Positions 1 to 5,711 of a stretch of DNA of 5,711 nt are shown here, piece after piece. The DNA comes from Gammaproteobacteria bacterium (GTDB lineage: Bacteria > Pseudomonadota > Gammaproteobacteria > Enterobacterales > Psychrobiaceae). The notes below the pieces were generated by a model that was not told where the DNA came from, searched no databases, and saw only the letters and a list, made by a program, of their open reading frames with translations. The stretch is taken from positions 1 to 5,711 of the forward strand of contig JABSRS010000238.1 in assembly GCA_013214885.1 (NCBI GenBank), written 5' to 3'. The translations under genes and the position numbers were made by a program. Within the stretch, counting starts at the first letter, position 1. The number at the start of each line of letters is the position of its first letter.

Positions 1-1518
1 TTAGATCAAATGGCGGCTTATAAGCTTAACAAGCTCCACCTTCATCTAGCCGATGATGAAGGCTGGCGTCTTGAGATCCCTTGGTTACCCGAGTTGACCG
101 ATGTCGGTAGTAAACGCTGTTTAGATTTCAGTGAGCGTACTTGCCTGTTGCCACAACTCGGTGCCGGGGTTGATACTGATAGTGCGGTCAATGGATATTA
201 TAGTGTGAGCGATTATCAAGAAATACTACGCGCAGCCAGTGCTCGTCATATTCAGGTGATCCCATCGCTTGACATGCCAGGACATTCTCGCTCTTCAGTA
301 AAAGCAATGACCGCTCGTTATCATAAGTATATGGCACTAGGAGATGAAACTAAGGCTAAGCAATTTTTATTGTATGATTTAGAGGATAAAACAAAGTATT
401 CATCGGTTCAATTCTATAACGACAATACGATTAATGTGTGTATGGAATCGTCTTATGCCTTCATTAATAAGGTAATGGATGAGGTTAAGGCGATTCATGC
501 CCAAGCCGATCACCCATTAACTCGCTATCATATTGGAGCTGATGAAACCGCTGGAGCTTGGGTTGATTCTCCGATATGTAACAACTTTATTGCCAATAAT
601 AATCAAGGTATCACCAAAACTACACAGCTAGGCGCATATTTTATCGAACGAGTTGCTAAAATATTATCAGATAAAGACATTGAAACGGCAGGATGGAGTG
701 ACGGTTTACGACATACTCGACTCGAGAATATGCCGAAACTGGTTCAGGCAAACGCTTGGGGTAATCTATTTTGGGGGGCTCATAAAGAAAACCATCAAAT
801 GATAAACCAGGACTGGGACGTGGTATTCTCGTCACCTGAGGTACTTTATTTCGACTTTCCTTATGAGGCTGATCCCAAAGAACATGGCTATTACTGGGCG
901 TCGCGGCACACAAACACTCGCAAAGTTTTTGAATTAATGCCCGATAACTTGCCTGTCCATGCTGAATTTTGGTATGACCCAATGGAGAGTCCGTATGAGG
1001 CGATCGATGACGAAACCAGTGTAATAAAAGCGGGTAAATCCTTACGTGGGATTCAGGGCCAATTATGGACCGAAAGTACCCGCTCTGCATCGATGGCACA
1101 GTATAAGATATATCCAAGATTATTAGCCTTGGCTGAACGTGCATGGCATCAAGCTGAGTGGGCAGTGCCATATCAATCTCAAGGGGCCACCTATAATAAA
1201 CAGTCTGTTTTTTTTGATCAAAAACACCGACAACAACGAGATCGCCAATGGCAATTATTTGCCACAGCAATAGCGGTTAAAGAAATGCCCAAGCTTGAGT
1301 TGGCAGGTATAAATTACCGAGTACCTACCGTCGGTGCTAAACGCATTGATGGCAAGCTGCATGCTAATGTGATTTTTCCCCCGTTACAAATTCAATACAG
1401 TGTTAACGATCAGGCTTGGTTGTCCTATCGTGGACCAGTTTCAGTCAGTGGCAAGGTCGAAGTACGTGCATTGGCAGCGAACGGTGAGCGTAAAGGCCGG
1501 ATATTATTGGTTAAATAG
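1..1518 (+). CDS. GH20 beta-N-acetylhexosaminidase (chitobiase), C-terminal part, 5' truncated
   Basis: This enzyme hydrolyses terminal beta-linked GlcNAc from chitobiose and short chito-oligosaccharides. The frame is open from base 1, where the residues LDQ precede the first Met codon at 10, so that Met is internal and the real start lies upstream. Numbering from that Met, the GH20 barrel shows HLHLADDEGWR (10-20), MPGHSRS (89-95) and the catalytic pair D178-E179 in HIGADE (bases 541-546). Substrate-pocket segments follow: GWSDGL (228-233), NAWGNLFWG (248-256), YFDFPYE (280-286), GYYWASR (293-299), GQLWTE (350-355) and LALAERAWH (372-380). Residues about 426-502 match the immunoglobulin-like C-terminal domain of chitobiases (YRVP, NVIFPPLQIQYS, VEVRA). 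Order and motifs follow Serratia chitobiase, about 885 residues long, so some 380 N-terminal residues (export signal, carbohydrate-binding and GH20b domains) are probably missing from view. Periplasmic or outer-membrane location is therefore inferred, not seen. A separate promoter from nagK is likely because an operator-like palindrome follows the stop. Confidence 0.95.
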   Translation, partial: LDQMAAYKLNKLHLHLADDEGWRLEIPWLPELTDVGSKRCLDFSERTCLLPQLGAGVDTDSAVNGYYSVSDYQEILRAASARHIQVIPSLDMPGHSRSSVKAMTARYHKYMALGDETKAKQFLLYDLEDKTKYSSVQFYNDNTINVCMESSYAFINKVMDEVKAIHAQADHPLTRYHIGADETAGAWVDSPICNNFIANNNQGITKTTQLGAYFIERVAKILSDKDIETAGWSDGLRHTRLENMPKLVQANAWGNLFWGAHKENHQMINQDWDVVFSSPEVLYFDFPYEADPKEHGYYWASRHTNTRKVFELMPDNLPVHAEFWYDPMESPYEAIDDETSVIKAGKSLRGIQGQLWTESTRSASMAQYKIYPRLLALAERAWHQAEWAVPYQSQGATYNKQSVFFDQKHRQQRDRQWQLFATAIAVKEMPKLELAGINYRVPTVGAKRIDGKLHANVIFPPLQIQYSVNDQAWLSYRGPVSVSGKVEVRALAANGERKGRILLVK

Positions 1519-1543
1519 TAATTGGATTATAAAAACAAAATAC

Positions 1544-1565
1544 ATAATGACAGCGCTGTCATTAT
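1544..1565. promoter_or_regulatory. 22-bp perfect palindrome, probable NagR (LacI-family) operator
   Basis: The half-site ATAATGACAGC is followed directly by its exact reverse complement, with no mismatch over 22 bp. The dyad centre is a CG step, as is usual for LacI/GalR-family operators. The TGACA...TGTCA core resembles the NagR sites I recall for GlcNAc genes of Shewanella and other Alteromonadales; that match is from memory and was not searched. It lies 79 bp before nagK and 25 bp after the hexosaminidase stop, a natural place to repress a nagK-nagA-nagP(-nagB) unit. No T-tract follows, so a terminator is unlikely. A weak sigma70-like pair (TTGGAT at 1522-1527, CATAAT at 1543-1548) has only a 15-nt spacer, so the promoter is not assigned. 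The regulator gene is not in this window. Confidence 0.72.
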
Positions 1566-1606
1566 TGGTTAGGATTAATAACTTATTACAAGTTAATTTT
1601 CATTAA

Positions 1607-1624
1607 GCTGCTGATATCAGCAGC
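1607..1624. repeat. 18-bp perfect palindrome upstream of nagK RBS
   Basis: GCTGCTGAT is followed directly by its reverse complement ATCAGCAGC. In RNA this could form a 7-bp GC-rich stem with an ATAT loop, ending 10 nt before the nagK Shine-Dalgarno sequence (GAGG, 1635-1638). No run of T follows, so it is not an intrinsic terminator. It could be a second protein-binding dyad, a 5'-leader hairpin that stabilises or tunes the nagK message, or chance. Its sequence is unrelated to the palindrome at 1544-1565, so it is probably not a second copy of the same operator. Confidence 0.5.
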
Positions 1625-1644
1625 ATAGGATACTGAGGTTATTA

Positions 1645-2544
1645 ATGGACTCGAATGTAACAATACAACGTCCGCTATATTTAGGCATTGATGGTGGTGG
1701 AAGCAAATGCAAAGCGACAATTCTCGATGCTAACGATAATTTACTCGGGACTGGAATTGCCGGGCCCGCTAACCCATTTCAGAATTATCAGCAAACAATT
1801 ATTTCGATTGTTGAATCTGCTCAACTTGCATTAAGTGACACGAATTTAGCTAACTCTGAGCTCAATCAGCTAATCGCAGGTATCGGCTTGGCAGGGGTTA
1901 ATGTACCCAGCATCTTTAATAAAATGTCGCAATGGCAGCATCCGTTCGCTCAAATGTATCTAACTACTGACTTACATATCGCATGTTTAGGTGCTCATCA
2001 GGGGCTTGATGGGGCAATAATGATAACAGGCACAGGCTCGTGTGGTTATAGTTATATCGACGGTCAAGCCACTATTATCGGTGCGCATGGCTTTCCACAT
2101 GGTGATAAGGGAAGTGGAGCCTGGTTTGGTCTACAAGCGGTAAAAAATGTGCTGTTGTCATTAGACGGTATCGAAGAACCTTCGTTGATGAATCAGGCAA
2201 TGCTAGCGCATTTAGAGTGCCGTACTGGTCTTGATTTGGTTGAAGCCGTGGCCAAAAAACCTGCAACGTTTTATGCCCAGTTGGCATTTTTGGTATTTGA
2301 TGCCGCCGTAAATAAAGATTCACTGGCTCTTACTATTATTGAAGATGGTGCTAGCTATATTAGCACTGTCGGTCGGCAGCTATGTGATAAACATTCATTT
2401 CGGATGTCGATGATAGGTGGGTTATCAAACAAAATTTTCGCCTATTTGGACCAAGATGTGCAATATAAATTGAGTCTAGCACTGCGTGCTCCTGAATTTG
2501 GTGCCGTGATTTATGCTAAACAGCAAACGCCGTTAGGTCGTTAA
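1645..2544 (+). CDS. nagK: N-acetylglucosamine kinase, BadF/BadG/BcrA ATPase family
   Basis: This predicted cytoplasmic kinase uses ATP to convert GlcNAc to GlcNAc-6-phosphate, the substrate of the NagA encoded next. The 299 residues show the actin-like ATPase fold motifs in order: phosphate-1 loop GIDGGGSKCKA (14-24), a likely catalytic Asp in TTDLHIACLGAH (D109), phosphate-2 loop MITGTGSCG (126-134), GDKGSGAWFG (153-162), and an adenosine-site segment IGGLSNKI (257-264). Length and motifs fit the kinases of Vibrio (GspK, glucosamine/GlcNAc kinase) and Shewanella (NagK); E. coli NagK belongs to the unrelated ROK family. The ATG at 1645 has GAGG (1635-1638) 6 nt upstream. It is the first gene after the operator-like palindrome and is followed by nagA after 15 bp, so the two are almost certainly cotranscribed. 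Sequence alone does not exclude glucosamine as a substrate, but the neighbouring deacetylase favours GlcNAc. Confidence 0.92.
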   Translation: MDSNVTIQRPLYLGIDGGGSKCKATILDANDNLLGTGIAGPANPFQNYQQTIISIVESAQLALSDTNLANSELNQLIAGIGLAGVNVPSIFNKMSQWQHPFAQMYLTTDLHIACLGAHQGLDGAIMITGTGSCGYSYIDGQATIIGAHGFPHGDKGSGAWFGLQAVKNVLLSLDGIEEPSLMNQAMLAHLECRTGLDLVEAVAKKPATFYAQLAFLVFDAAVNKDSLALTIIEDGASYISTVGRQLCDKHSFRMSMIGGLSNKIFAYLDQDVQYKLSLALRAPEFGAVIYAKQQTPLGR

Positions 2545-2559
2545 TAGGGAATTTGAGAA

Positions 2560-3678
2560 ATGACTGGCTTGATCATAAGTGCAAATGAAATATTCGATGG
2601 GGTTAAATTTCATCCACAGGCTCAACTGGTGGTTGAAAATGGCAAGGTCGTTACGATCGAAGCAACAGATGGACGTGCCACCGAGCATATAGACGGTATT
2701 ATAGCTCCTGGCTTTATCGATCTGCAGGTTAATGGTGGTGGTGGGGTGTTGCTTAATACTCATCCGACTCTCAAGGGGGTTAAAACGATTATTGCCGCGC
2801 ATCGTCAGTTTGGTACCACGGCCATGTTGCCTACCTTGATTACCGATACCGTTGAGGTTATGACTCAGGCTGCGGATGCTATCGCATTAGCAATAGCCGA
2901 AGATGTTGCTGGGGTGTTGGGTATTCATTTCGAGGGACCACACTTAAGCGTCGCTAAAAAAGGTGCCCACAGCCAAGAATTTATCCGTCCAATTTCTGGT
3001 GCTGAGTGGACGATTTTGTCGCGTACTGATATTGGACAAATCAAAGTAACTATTGCCCCAGAGAATGTTGGTGTTAAAGACATTAAGCGAATGGTGTCAT
3101 TAGGTATTAAAGTATTCTTAGGGCATTCCAATGCCGATTACGCCACTACACAGGCGGCATTGGATGCCGGTGCTGATGGCTTTACTCATTTGTTTAATGC
3201 AATGTCTGCGTTTACGTCGAGAGAGCCGGGTATGGTAGGGGCAGCGCTATTAAATGATCAAGCTGTATGTGGGCTGATTGTAGATGGCCACCATGTCGAC
3301 TATGCCAGCTGTCGGGTAGCACTTAAAGCAAAACCTGTCGGCAAAGTGTTGTTGGTAACCGATGCAATGTCTGTCGTTGGTAGCGACATTGAACGTTTTG
3401 CATTTTTTGACCGTGAGATTATTAAAACGGGTACTCGGCTAAACTCTAGTAGCGGTGAATTAGCCGGTTCCGCTTTAGACATGGCCAGTGCCGTACGTAA
3501 TACTCATAAGTACATTCAACAACCTTTGGGTATAGCACTTAAGATGGCCAGTCTGTATCCCGCCCAATACTTAGGCGTTGCAGATCGAATCGGTCAGTTG
3601 CAAGTCGGAGCGCAGGCAGATTTTATAGCATTAAATAAAGAATTAGTCGTGATCGGTAGCTGGATTGCCGGAAATTAA
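2560..3678 (+). CDS. nagA: N-acetylglucosamine-6-phosphate deacetylase
   Basis: This cytoplasmic amidohydrolase removes acetate from GlcNAc-6-P to give glucosamine-6-P. The 372-residue length is typical. After the N-terminal beta-sandwich strands comes PGFIDLQVNG (50-59). Here the usual amidohydrolase HxH is replaced by Q56-x-N58, as in the E. coli enzyme, which points to a single-metal centre. Probable metal ligands are E125 (HFEGPHLS, 123-130), H189 (LGHSNADY) and H210 (THLFNAM). H244 in DGHHV is a likely substrate contact and D268 in VTDAM the catalytic acid/base. These correspond to E. coli E131, H195, H216, H251 and D273. C-terminal segments ASLYPAQYLG and GQLQVGAQADFIALN close the barrel and return to the small domain. 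The ATG at 2560 has AGGGA (2546-2550) 9 nt upstream. The 15-bp gap to nagK and 24-bp gap to nagP support one operon. No expected catalytic residue is missing. Confidence 0.97.
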   Translation: MTGLIISANEIFDGVKFHPQAQLVVENGKVVTIEATDGRATEHIDGIIAPGFIDLQVNGGGGVLLNTHPTLKGVKTIIAAHRQFGTTAMLPTLITDTVEVMTQAADAIALAIAEDVAGVLGIHFEGPHLSVAKKGAHSQEFIRPISGAEWTILSRTDIGQIKVTIAPENVGVKDIKRMVSLGIKVFLGHSNADYATTQAALDAGADGFTHLFNAMSAFTSREPGMVGAALLNDQAVCGLIVDGHHVDYASCRVALKAKPVGKVLLVTDAMSVVGSDIERFAFFDREIIKTGTRLNSSSGELAGSALDMASAVRNTHKYIQQPLGIALKMASLYPAQYLGVADRIGQLQVGAQADFIALNKELVVIGSWIAGN

Positions 3679-3691
3679 ATAATAAAAAATA

Positions 3692-3698
3692 AGAGAGG
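3692..3698 (+). promoter_or_regulatory. nagP ribosome-binding site, short spacing
   Basis: A purine-rich AGAGAGG sequence lies only 4 nt before the ATG at 3703. The next in-frame ATG (codon 5, at 3715) would be 16 nt away, too far, so 3703 is preferred. The short spacer may make initiation somewhat weaker than for nagK or nagA. Either start leaves the first membrane segment intact. Confidence 0.6.
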
Positions 3699-3702
3699 CT
3701 GT

Positions 3703-5016
3703 ATGAATGAAACAATGAAGAACGATGCACAGAGACAATCAACTCTGATGCCAATGGTAATTATCGGGATCCTGTTTTTTATCTTTGGTTTTGTGACCTG
3801 GCTTAACGGTTCATTGATCCCATTTTTGAAAATAATTTGTGAGTTGAATGAGTTTCAGGCGTTGTTTGTTACCTTCGCATTTTATATTGCTTACACCGTA
3901 ATGGCGTTGCCAATGTCGACGATCCTCAATCGAACTGGCTACAAAAATGGCATGGCGATAGGCTTAGGAATAATGGTTGTTGGTTCGTTGCTATTCATAC
4001 CTGCGGCAAAGAGTGCGCATTATGCCTTGTTTTTACTAGCGCTATTTGTGTTGGGAACGGGACTCACCATTTTACAAACTGCCTCTAATCCTTATGTGGT
4101 AAAAATAGGACCCAAGGAAAGTGCAGCGATGCGCATTTCAATCATGGGACTGATTAATAAGTCTGCTGGTGTGATTGTGCCAATAGCCTTCACTGCACTT
4201 ATCTTGGCTGATATGGGCGATGTGTCTGAGCAATCATTGGCTGCGTTATCACCTGCAGAGAAAGAATTAACGAAAAGGGCTTTATCTGACAAATTAGTGA
4301 TGCCATACCTTTATATGGCTCTTGCGCTAACTGCGTTAATTGGTTTAGTTAAGTTTTCATCATTACCAGAACTCGAAAGTGAAGACGAAGACAGTCATGG
4401 TGATAAATCTAGCATCATGCATTTTCCACAGGTTGTATTAGGGGCACTGGCTTTATTTGCCTATGTTGGAGTTGAAGTTATCGCGGGTGACACTATCGGC
4501 CTTTATGGTTCAGGGCTAGCGGTTAACAACTTTGCTTCATTAACTTCATATACCATGGCCTTTATGGTGCTTGGCTATATTATCGGTGTTACTTGTATTC
4601 CTCGTTTTATATCACAACAGCAAGCATTATTCAGTTCAGCTGTTGCTGGCTCACTTGCTATTGTCGGGGTTATGTTTAGCTCAACAACTAGTACATCAAT
4701 AGCTGATGTGATGTGGGGTTGGAGTGGTATTGCTGTTATTCCTAATTCGGTAACCTTTGTCGCATTAATGGGACTGGCTCATGCGTTAGTCTGGCCGTCA
4801 ATTTGGCCTTTGGCACTCGAAGGACTCGGTAAATTTGTGGCTCAGGGATCGGCGTTATTGATCATGGGCATATCGGGTGGAGCGATATTGCCACTTATCT
4901 TTGGCAAGTTAGCCCATGTTATGGGGGATATGCAGCTGGCATACGTGGTCGGATTGCCGTGTTACCTGTTCATCTTATTCTATGCTGTTAAAGGACACAA
5001 AATGCGCCAGTGGTAA
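3703..5016 (+). CDS. nagP: GlcNAc permease, MFS superfamily (FHS family, NagP type)
   Basis: This is a predicted inner-membrane sugar:proton symporter that brings free GlcNAc into the cell, replacing the PTS route and explaining why a separate kinase is encoded. The 437 residues are strongly hydrophobic with about 12 membrane segments, estimated by eye at 16-36, 53-73, 83-101, 106-128, 145-168, 201-217, 243-262, 280-300, 305-325, 349-370, 380-402 and 411-430. The opening FFIFGFVTWLNGSLIPFLK and the TM4 segment LQTASNPYVVKIGP are characteristic of the fucose/glucose-galactose permease group. An acidic linker (ELESEDEDSHGD, 223-234) lies between TM6 and TM7, the usual cytoplasmic central loop. 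No cleavable signal peptide is seen. The GlcNAc assignment rests on family plus position between nagA and nagB; a related sugar cannot be excluded from sequence alone. It follows nagA after 24 bp with no terminator, so it is probably cotranscribed. Confidence 0.9.
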   Translation: MNETMKNDAQRQSTLMPMVIIGILFFIFGFVTWLNGSLIPFLKIICELNEFQALFVTFAFYIAYTVMALPMSTILNRTGYKNGMAIGLGIMVVGSLLFIPAAKSAHYALFLLALFVLGTGLTILQTASNPYVVKIGPKESAAMRISIMGLINKSAGVIVPIAFTALILADMGDVSEQSLAALSPAEKELTKRALSDKLVMPYLYMALALTALIGLVKFSSLPELESEDEDSHGDKSSIMHFPQVVLGALALFAYVGVEVIAGDTIGLYGSGLAVNNFASLTSYTMAFMVLGYIIGVTCIPRFISQQQALFSSAVAGSLAIVGVMFSSTTSTSIADVMWGWSGIAVIPNSVTFVALMGLAHALVWPSIWPLALEGLGKFVAQGSALLIMGISGGAILPLIFGKLAHVMGDMQLAYVVGLPCYLFILFYAVKGHKMRQW

Positions 5017-5030
5017 GTTTTTATTCAGCG

Positions 5031-5061
5031 TAGAACCAGCTTAAACAAATAGCTGGTTCTA
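5031..5061 (+). other. Strong stem-loop between nagP and nagB, no T-tract
   Basis: TAGAACCAGCT (5031-5041) pairs perfectly with AGCTGGTTCTA (5051-5061) around a 9-nt loop, TAAACAAAT. A G-U pair at 5030/5062 could add one more step. It starts 14 bp after the nagP stop. The following bases (TGGAACAAATG) are not T-rich, and the flank on the opposite strand is not either, so it does not meet the criteria for an intrinsic terminator in either direction. It may instead protect the 3' end of the upstream message, mark a processing site, or partly attenuate read-through into nagB. The paired structure is certain from sequence; the function is inferred. Confidence 0.6.
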
Positions 5062-5113
5062 TGGAACAAATGACAAAGCTAGATGATTGATCGGGTGTCG
5101 TCATATAAATTTC

Positions 5114-5117
5114 GGAG
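5114..5117 (+). promoter_or_regulatory. nagB ribosome-binding site
   Basis: GGAG is followed by a 10-nt spacer and the ATG at 5128. This start gives the N-terminus MKVVILEDA, which aligns with the family start and places the LATGSTP motif at residues 34-40 as expected, so it fixes the start of nagB. Confidence 0.7.
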
Positions 5118-5127
5118 ATTGATCCTA

Positions 5128-5711
5128 ATGAAAGTAGTTATCCTTGAAGATGCAGCCGCAGTCGCTAAATACGGCGCAGCCATTTTAATTAAACAAATCT
5201 TGAAAAAGCCAGATTCGGTACTTGGTTTGGCGACCGGCTCTACGCCTGTAGCAATGTACGACGAGCTTGTCTCAGCGTATAACAACAACTTAGTTTCATT
5301 TAGCGAAGTAAAAAGTTTTAATCTAGATGAGTATTTAGGAGTTGCTGGTAGCCATCAACAAAGCTACCGCCACTTTATGAATGAAAAATTGTTTAACCGG
5401 ATAAATATTGATATTGAAAACACTCTAGTGCCACCGGGTGATGCCAAAAATCCGTTTAGTGCTTGCGATATTTATGAGGAACAAATTGTTGCTAGAGGCG
5501 GAATTGATATCCAGTTGTTAGGGATCGGTCGTAATGGTCATATTGGTTTTAACGAACCATCGTCTTCCTTAGCATCGCGCACCAGAGTTAAAACATTGAC
5601 CCAAGAAACTATAGATGACAACGCCCTTTTTTTTTCTCACGATGAGTTTCAGCCGCATTTAGCAATTACCATGGGGATAGTTACTATTTTAGATTCCAAG
5701 AAAGTGGTGTT
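5128..5711 (+). CDS. nagB: Glucosamine-6-phosphate deaminase (classical NagB), 3' truncated
   Basis: NagB converts glucosamine-6-P to fructose-6-P plus ammonia, the last step into glycolysis. The frame is open from the ATG at 5128 to the window edge: 194 complete codons plus two bases, against about 240-266 residues for the family. Seen in order are the phosphate loop GLATGSTP (33-40), FNLDEYLG (64-71) with D67, the probable proton-transfer base (E. coli D72), SYRHFM (79-84), and the active-site segment [13 protein letters not shown] (132-144) with H138 and E143 (E. coli H143, E148). N136 replaces E. coli D141; as I recall it, B. subtilis NagB also reads GRNGHIGF here. S146, S147, R153 and K155 match E. 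coli allosteric-site residues S151, S152, R158 and K160. A run of nine T (5627-5635) encodes LFFS without breaking the frame. No convincing promoter precedes it, so it is probably read through from nagP, possibly modulated by the stem-loop at 5031-5061. Confidence 0.96.
   Translation, partial: MKVVILEDAAAVAKYGAAILIKQILKKPDSVLGLATGSTPVAMYDELVSAYNNNLVSFSEVKSFNLDEYLGVAGSHQQSYRHFMNEKLFNRINIDIENTLVPPGDAKNPFSACDIYEEQIVARGGIDIQLLGIGRNGHIGFNEPSSSLASRTRVKTLTQETIDDNALFFSHDEFQPHLAITMGIVTILDSKKVV

Noticed and set aside
656..1270. A 204-codon open frame on the minus strand, antisense to the hexosaminidase gene.
   Set aside because: It lies wholly within the GH20 gene, whose + strand frame contains the catalytic-domain motifs. 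The minus-strand protein resembles nothing I recognise, and I see no supporting ribosome-binding site.
1522..1548. Possible nagK promoter (TTGGAT at 1522-1527 and CATAAT at 1543-1548) overlapping the operator.
   Set aside because: The -10 match is fair but the spacer is 15 nt and the -35 is weak. The position is biologically attractive but not strong enough to list as a feature.
1400..1606. A 68-codon + strand frame overlapping the end of the hexosaminidase gene and running through the operator palindrome.
   Set aside because: It is out of frame with the conserved chitobiase C-terminal domain, and its product has no recognisable motif.
5031..5061. Intrinsic terminator after nagP.
   Set aside because: The stem is strong, but no T-tract follows on either strand, so it is listed only as a stem-loop.
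5069..5086. Partial operator-like sequence AATGACAAAGCT before nagB.
   Set aside because: The left arm matches the palindrome at 1544-1565, but the right arm does not: only 10 of 18 positions agree, and there is no dyad symmetry.
5087..5109. Possible nagB promoter (TTGATC and TATAAA).
   Set aside because: The spacer is only 11 nt and the start point would fall almost on the ribosome-binding site, so it is not a credible sigma70 promoter.

Overview
The window reads as part of a chitin / N-acetylglucosamine (GlcNAc) catabolic locus from a marine-type gammaproteobacterium. An Alteromonadales-like origin (Shewanella, Colwellia, Glaciecola relatives) fits best. This rests on the gene set: a chitobiase, a BadF/BcrA-type GlcNAc kinase, NagA, and an FHS-family permease of the NagP type instead of a PTS transporter. 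Moderately AT-rich DNA and a LacI-style palindromic operator agree with it. The genus cannot be fixed from the sequence alone.

Layout: all five genes lie on the + strand and almost everything is coding. Positions 1-1518 hold the C-terminal part of a GH20 beta-N-acetylhexosaminidase (chitobiase); its 5' end is outside the window. Positions 1519-1644 are a non-coding gap with two perfect palindromes. The 22-bp one (1544-1565) looks like a NagR-type operator, and an 18-bp dyad (1607-1624) lies just before the kinase ribosome-binding site. Then come nagK (1645-2544), nagA (2560-3678) and nagP (3703-5016), separated by only 15 and 24 bp. A 111-bp gap (5017-5127) contains a strong stem-loop without a T-tract. 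The window ends inside nagB (5128-5711, 3' truncated).

Together the genes form a near-complete route from chitobiose to glycolysis. The hexosaminidase, probably exported, releases GlcNAc and NagP carries it across the inner membrane. NagK phosphorylates it to GlcNAc-6-P, NagA deacetylates that to GlcN-6-P, and NagB deaminates and isomerises the product to fructose-6-P plus ammonia. The operator position suggests that nagK-nagA-nagP(-nagB) form a regulated transcription unit separable from the hexosaminidase gene. The regulator gene itself is not in the window.

No mobile element, CRISPR array, tRNA or rRNA was seen, and no wholly new system. The points most worth a second look are the two palindromes before nagK, the terminator-like hairpin before nagB, and the classical NagB. 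That enzyme combines a Bacillus-type Asn in the active-site motif with E. coli-type allosteric residues, in a gene context where Shewanella uses the unrelated NagB-II.
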